A DNA stretch of 64,000 nucleotides, taken from positions 13,804,432 through 13,868,431 of the forward strand of contig NC_066854.1 in NCBI RefSeq assembly GCF_001640805.2. The letters are read 5' to 3'. The notes beneath the pieces were generated by a model that made no database searches, was not told the DNA's origin, and saw only the letters and a program-made list of their open reading frames with translations. Source of the DNA: Lates calcarifer (taxonomy: Eukaryota > Chordata > Actinopteri > Centropomidae). Positions 59,274 through 64,000 of this stretch are shown here, piece after piece (the first letter of the stretch is position 1; each line of letters opens with the position of its first letter). The position numbers were made by a program, and so were the translations under genes.

Positions 59274-59586
59274 AAAGGAGTGGTTCGCAGAGAAGAACAC
59301 ACTGCTGGACCTGATCTTCATCTCAGGACCACAGAAATGTCTCCATTGTGGTGTGATGAAAACCTATTATAGGTATCACAACCCTGTGTATTGTGTGCTT
59401 TCAGGTAAGTCTTAAAGGTAAAGAAATATGCAAAGGATTTGAATTTAAAATCAAATCCACATTTTCAATGCTGAGATCTACAAAGTACTTTCTCCAGAGG
59501 ACCCCTATAAAAAGAAACTGCCAGGCTTCTTTGTTGCTTACAAAATAATACAATGCTTATCTCTCAAACGTAACAATGTCTTTGTA

Positions 59587-60475
59587 CGAGGGTCATTCAA
59601 TAAATAAGGTGAATTTTTTGGTATAAGGACTTCTAATACAGATAGAAGCTTACTTTTTTTTTTTTTTTTTCAACGTAGTCTCCCAGCACTGTCACACACT
59701 TTTCCCATCTGTGCACAAGCTTCCGTATTCCCTCAGCGTAAAAATCTTTGGACTGATGTCTCAGCCAGTCGCTCACAACACTTTTGACTTCATCGTCACT
59801 TTCAAACTTCGTGCCTCTCGTGAACGCTTTCAAGGGACCAAACAGGTGAAAATCTGAAGGGGCAAGGTCTGGGCTATAAGGGGGATGAGGGAGCAGTTCC
59901 CAGCCCAGCTTGTTGATGGTCTGCACCGTTTAGGCTGCTGTGTGAGGCCTTGCGTTGTCATGATGCAAGATGACTCCTTTTGACTGATGACCCCTGCGTT
60001 TGTTCTTTATGTCTTTCTTGACCTGCCTCAGCAGTTCACAGTAGTTAGCACTGTTCACAGTGCTTCCTTTTTCAAGGAATGAAATGGTGATTGGGCCTTG
60101 CATATCCCAAAAAACGGTGAGCATCACCTTCCCACTGCTCCGTCCTTCTTTAAACAATTTAGCCCACTTGTAGACATTTTTTTGGCTGAAACATGTGGCA
60201 CCATACACAGTTGACATTCTCCTATGAATTTCAATGGGTTTGCACCCTTCAGCAACCAAAAACTTGATAACTGACCGCTGTTCAATCCTGGAGCATGCTT
60301 TTTGGTCGGCCATCCTTGTTAATCGCCAAAACTCTCAAAGTTTTTTTTAATCTGCAAAAGAAATTAAATCCATGTGAAAAAAAAGTAAAACAAAAAAAAA
60401 TTTAAAAAGTAAGCTTCTATCTGTATTAAAAGTCCTTATACCGAAAAATTCACCTTATTTATTGAATGACCCTCG
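59587..60475 (-). mobile_element. Internally deleted mariner element with long inverted repeats
   Basis: It is flanked by TA (59,585-59,586 and 60,476-60,477). The inverted repeats (about 59,587-59,658 and 60,404-60,475) match over about 72 bases with two mismatches, both starting CGAGGGTCATTCAATAAATA. The single transposase region runs leftward from 60,313 to 59,633. Confidence 0.92.
59633..60313 (-). pseudogene. mariner transposase with internal deletion and one stop
   Basis: Starting MADQKACSRIEQRSVIKFLV, the frame has the N-terminal HTH region, then jumps from FKEGRSS to GKVMLTVFWD. The stretch that should hold the first catalytic aspartate (about 110-120 residues) is missing. The second aspartate motif (HHDNARPH) and third (YSPDLAPSDFHLF, DD34D spacing) are present. 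One in-frame TAA lies at 59,930-59,932. It cannot be active, though its ends could be mobilised by a related enzyme. Confidence 0.9.
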
Positions 60476-60479
60476 TATG

Positions 60480-61185
60480 TTAACTAGCGAAATATTAATT
60501 GTCCCAATTCTGTATTATATTTAGGTTTTTCCAGTGAGTAAGGTAAGGTAAACTCGGTATGCGTCATTTTCAGATATTACGGAATTTCATTGATTTTATG
60601 TGGTAGGTAAAATGAAATTTGGCTTGGTAATAAGAACTCTACTGGATTTTGGATAATACTGTAGGTCATATATTATGTTGGATAACTGTAGCTTTGGGAC
60701 ACTGGACCAGCTAACTACAGCCAAGGCATCATCCTGCCACAGACCAGACATCACAACACCATCCTGTCGATCGACAGCAGAACCATCAGTGCCGGACCAC
60801 ACAGAGGCCCAGGTACGGTTGTTTTATTTTATCTAAAACATTTCAGTGCTTTTTGATGTTGCAATTGTGTATTTTTGTAATCTCTATGTTTTAATTCAAC
60901 TGTTGCTCTTGACTTTTATATTACAGCTAGGAGCATAATGATGTTGTGTACATTAACTTCTTCCTTAAGGTCTTCCTTCGCTGTGATTCTTCCACTTCAC
61001 AGTAGGTACCATCATCACTGCCCACCACTCTCTAAACTTCTTTACTATGTCAGATGGCATTGGACAGACAATATCTTTTATTGCCCTGCAGCAGTTTTCA
61101 AGGTTTTTGAATTATCATGTATCATGTGACTTTGGAAAATGTTTTCTTGCAAGGATTCCATTTTGTTACAACATTGTTCTGTTTT
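60480..61185. other. Stretch between mariner and repeat tail; one exon-like segment
   Basis: The plus strand at about 60,690-60,812 is open (FGTLDQLTTAKASSCHRP) and ends at a donor-like CCCAG then gtacgg. I cannot assign it. It may be part of the repeat that ends at 61,490. Confidence 0.3.
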
Positions 61186-61189
61186 CTCC

Positions 61190-61490
61190 TGTCAGGATCA
61201 CCTCCATCCTCTTGCCCTCACACCCCCTACCCCCCCTTTCTCAACCCAACTGGTCAAGGGAGATGGCCACCCACCCTGAGTCCGGTTCCGCTCAAGGTTT
61301 CTGCCTGTTGAAAGGAAGTTTTTCCTTGCCACTGTCGCCTAGTGCTGCTCATGGTGGGAACTGTTGGGTCTCTCTCTGTAAATACCATATTTTACATATT
61401 TTAAAGAGTATGGTCTAGACCTGCTCTATATGAAAAGTGCCTTAGATGACTCTTGTGATTCAGTGCCATATAAATTAAATTGAACTGAGT
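61190..61490 (+). repeat. Dispersed LINE-like 3' tail, copy 3
   Basis: Shares CTCAACCCAACTGGTCAAGG, GAAAGGAAGTTTTTCCTTGC and AAGAGTATGGTCTAGACCTG with the other two copies and ends in AATTGAACTGAG. Confidence 0.75.
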
Positions 61491-62070
61491 TTGAAGTTCA
61501 TGTATTCATTATTTTACTTTCAAAATATAAACAATTACACATATCAAACGCAAACATCAAAAGCAATACTGTAGTCTTACCTATGATCATGTTTGTCAGG
61601 CCTGATGATGCTATAAACTACAAACTTCTTTGGCCACAGTTGTTCAAAAATATTCTTCCTATTACTATGGTCATAGAGTTGTGCATATTTCCATATTAAG
61701 ACTGTTTCAGCCACAGTCCTACCACTGTGTCCAGCTTTCTAATTGGTGCAAATACAAAAGCAACTTTTAAATACAACTACATTTCAACATAATAGTAATG
61801 TGATAGAATAATGAGTACATTAAAGTTGTTGAAAATGTTTTGGGGTTTTAAAACAATAGTACTGTTGTGATACCAAGTGCATTTGGTATTTGTTTTGACA
61901 GATTTTAGACTTGGAATCTAGCAGTCGGACTCACTCTTAAGTAGAAACAGCAAACCACACAAATACCCTATATTCTTTAAGTGTTACAAATGACTTTTGC
62001 AAACTACAGTCCTTGTAGTTTAGAGAAAATAGAGACTGAAACAAAAAGGTCATTCAAGAATGATAGAGAT

Positions 62071-62076
62071 TTTATT
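62071..62076 (-). terminator. Polyadenylation signal of the unrecognised right-edge gene
   Basis: AATAAA on the minus strand about 95 bases past the stop at 62,172. Confidence 0.5.
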
Positions 62077-62171
62077 GTAAACTCAACAGAAACAGATGAG
62101 CATATAAAGAACAAAAACAAATTTAGCTCATTTTGAGGGGAAAAAAAAAAACCTGAAAGATAGTTACATCT

Positions 62172-63777
62172 TCACACTTCCTCTTGTGCTTCAGTTTCTG
62201 TAACCACTTTTCCTACAGTTTTGATTTTGACTTTAACAGAATCCTTGATGATCTGTGGATCAAAGGGCTCCCACATAGCCTCTGGGAGTTTGTACATCCC
62301 ACTTCCTCCTTCCTCCATTGCACCCAAGACGATCACCAAGACAGATGCAGGTTTGACCTCCTGTGGAGAGAGACAGCATATTATTACTCAGTTAACAATA
62401 ACTGAAATCTTGCCACAATCTCAAGACTTGTTGGTCTTTACCTTACTTCTGATATGAATTTGGATGTTTAACAAATTAAGTGGAAGCACAAGGTGCCTGA
62501 AAGGGCTACATATGTAGTCCATGAGCAATCTATTTGTAGTTAGTGTTATTGGCGTACTCTACTAAATGTAGTCAAATTGACAAAGTCATTATCCATACCT
62601 CAATGTTGGTGTCTCCCTGTTGAGTGCAACTGCTGTCTGTAAGCAGTATTTTTAAACATCAGGTGGGTGACACATACAATCTCTCCAGGTTGGGGGCTTC
62701 TCAGTAAGTAAGTAAATAAATAAATAAAACATTAAGTCACTTAAAACTACAGTATGCTGTATTGAGGGCAACAGTACAGTTTCAGACTTTAACACAGCTT
62801 ACCTGCTGGAGTTTAATCCTCCGTAGAGGAATGCTCGCTTTACTGGTCTTTTTTGTTATGGTGGATTGCTGAAAAACAGGGTAGAGTCACAAGAATTACA
62901 CATGTTGCACCAAGCTCTTTAACTGAATTCACATTAGAAAAAACTACAACTTAAACAATTTAACTAACCTCCATCACCTCACGCTTCACAGTAACAAGGC
63001 CACAAGCTTCTTTGCAGAGCCTTAAAGGGGTCAGTTGCGAGAATGGCTCAAGTAAAGCCTCAGCCTGTCTCCTTAGCTCCTGCCATGACCACTGGAGCAG
63101 TCTTGAAGAACATGGTCTTCTTGGTTATGCTTACAAAATACGGTGCAGCCTCACCGTGTAGGCCGTAGTCTTTTAGCATGTAAGAATTTCCCAGATTTTC
63201 TCGCAGAACTCTTCAAAAAGTAGCAAAAAAGTAACCTTAGTTAAAAAGTCACCATTGGTGATTGCTGCCACCACATTTATTTTAGTAGCAGGAGGAGTTG
63301 CACTGTTTCCTTCAAATGCCCACCCCATAACCCTTTGTTGCTTTTGTTTTTAATCACACACCCACAGGTGATGGCTTCATATACGGGGTTGCTGGAGCAC
63401 TGGTAAGAAGATTTCTTAAAGCTATTCTGAAATAATACACAGAAAAAGTTATGCAGTTCTCTTCTTTAGAACACTATTCCAATTCTTGGCTTTTGTAAAA
63501 CACACTTGACAGTAATTATGCTCAGTTTCATGTATATTCTTTACATGTAATCTTACTTAATAGCCTACTAACCTGAAAATGTTTGAAACCTCAAAGGTTC
63601 TAGTGACCAGAAGTATAATTGCAGTTTAGCTTAATGCTCATATCAGTCAAAATAATACTTTACAAACTGAAAAATAGGAAAACATTTATAGAGAAAACCA
63701 ACACTTACTTGTCTTTGCGGTATCACTCGCAGTAGTGAGCAACAGCATTGACAGGCTATAAATACTCTGCGTTCACA
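62172..63777 (-). CDS. Unrecognised gene, last 4-5 exons (3' part), unknown function
   Basis: I do not recognise this gene. On the minus strand four exons join in phase: 63,155-63,210, 62,969-63,020, 62,803-62,868 and 62,172-62,360, ending in TGA at 62,172-62,174. A fifth candidate at 63,709-63,777 also joins in phase. The four sure exons give 120 residues. The first are basic (SSARKSGKFLHAKRLRPTR), the last are KLPEAMWEPFDP followed by a Lys/Val-rich run and an acidic end (ETEAQEEV). Acceptors are pyrimidine-rich for three of four junctions. The 110-base second intron has a weak acceptor, so that boundary is less sure. A poly(A) signal follows at 62,071. No domain is evident. Matching phases argue for a real gene, but transcription is not shown. 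Confidence 0.55.
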
Positions 63778-63914
63778 CTAAAGAAAATTGAAGAAACCTG
63801 GTGCACCAGTAATGCGCCAGATGTCTTCAATTGTCTTAAGAGAGCTGTTATCAACGATTTTGACTCTTGTTGGGTGTTATGATCAATTGCAATTATAACA
63901 TGCACTGTCAACCT

Positions 63915-64000
63915 CAGTGGCACATCCAGTAGAGCAGATAGTTGCTGATCAGAAGGTTGGCGGATTCTCCTTTTCCGAAATTTTTCTGCACTTTGTGCCG
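63915..64000 (+). repeat. Start of a tRNA-derived SINE, cut by window edge
   Basis: CCAGTAGAGCAGATAGTTGC (A-box-like) and GATCAGAAGGTTGGCGGATT (leading to the B-box region) resemble the head of the SINE family seen at 52,440 and 53,125. The rest lies outside. Confidence 0.55.

Larger units (their letters stand above)
54592..59440 (+). mobile_element. Helitron remnant interrupted by an LTR element
   Basis: In order on the plus strand: a peptidase-like region, a tyrosine/arginine repeat region, a Cys-rich segment, a Helitron-like N domain, then (after the LTR insertion) a PIF1-like helicase. These are parts of a fish Helitron RepHel-type polyprotein, which moves DNA by rolling-circle replication. 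The HUH endonuclease catalytic motif and the helicase Walker A are missing where the LTR element sits. Several frameshifts and stops are present, so it is inactive. Element ends were not identified. Confidence 0.85.

Noticed and set aside
63018..63200. Small mitochondrial-type protein on the plus strand starting ATGGCTCAAGTAAAGCC
   Set aside because: The frame is short and ends without domain match, while the minus strand gives exons that join in phase on both sides.

Overview
The window looks like nuclear DNA of a teleost fish. Four multi-exon genes lie on the minus strand, with GT-AG introns and matching splice phases. The gaps are filled with families typical of fish genomes: Tc1-like and mariner DNA transposons, L2/CR1-like and L1/Tx1-like LINEs, tRNA-derived SINEs, a Helitron, LTR elements and many microsatellites. 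The species cannot be named from the sequence alone.

Genes, read leftward on the minus strand. (1) 62,172-63,777: the 3' end of a gene I do not recognise, 4-5 exons, running off the right edge. (2) 21,644-33,479: a complete 14-exon CARM1-like arginine methyltransferase of 534 codons, in frame throughout but altered at three hallmark sites of the enzyme. (3) 16,374-20,772: cnot9, complete in 8 exons, 297 residues, almost identical to the mammalian protein. (4) 17-7,811: phospholipase C delta 4 (plcd4), PH to PI-PLC X, the rest off the left edge, with a one-base homopolymer frameshift in exon 5. cnot9 beside plcd4 is the same neighbourhood as on human 2q35, which supports both names.

The right half (about 34-62 kb) is accessory DNA. 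It holds a decayed Tc1-like transposon (35.7-36.4 kb), an internally deleted endogenous retrovirus with PBS, PPT and LTRs (36.86-40.36 kb), a 2.8-kb minisatellite built on a unit of about 32 bp with a CRE-like core (40.38-43.17 kb), remnants of a SANT/Myb-like coding region (43.7-46.9 kb), two LINE fragments back to back (47.0-49.4 kb), a second 2.8-kb minisatellite of 30-bp units each carrying a CCAAT box (51.07-53.84 kb) with two SINEs inserted, a Helitron (54.6-59.4 kb) split by an LTR retrotransposon, and a young-looking internally deleted mariner (59.59-60.48 kb).

The strongest observation is the CARM1-like gene. Its frame and splicing are intact, yet the first glycine of the SAM-binding loop, the THW-loop histidine and the YFxxY segment are all changed, so it may be a pseudo-methyltransferase. 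All identities rest on reading translated sequence against remembered family features; no database search was run.
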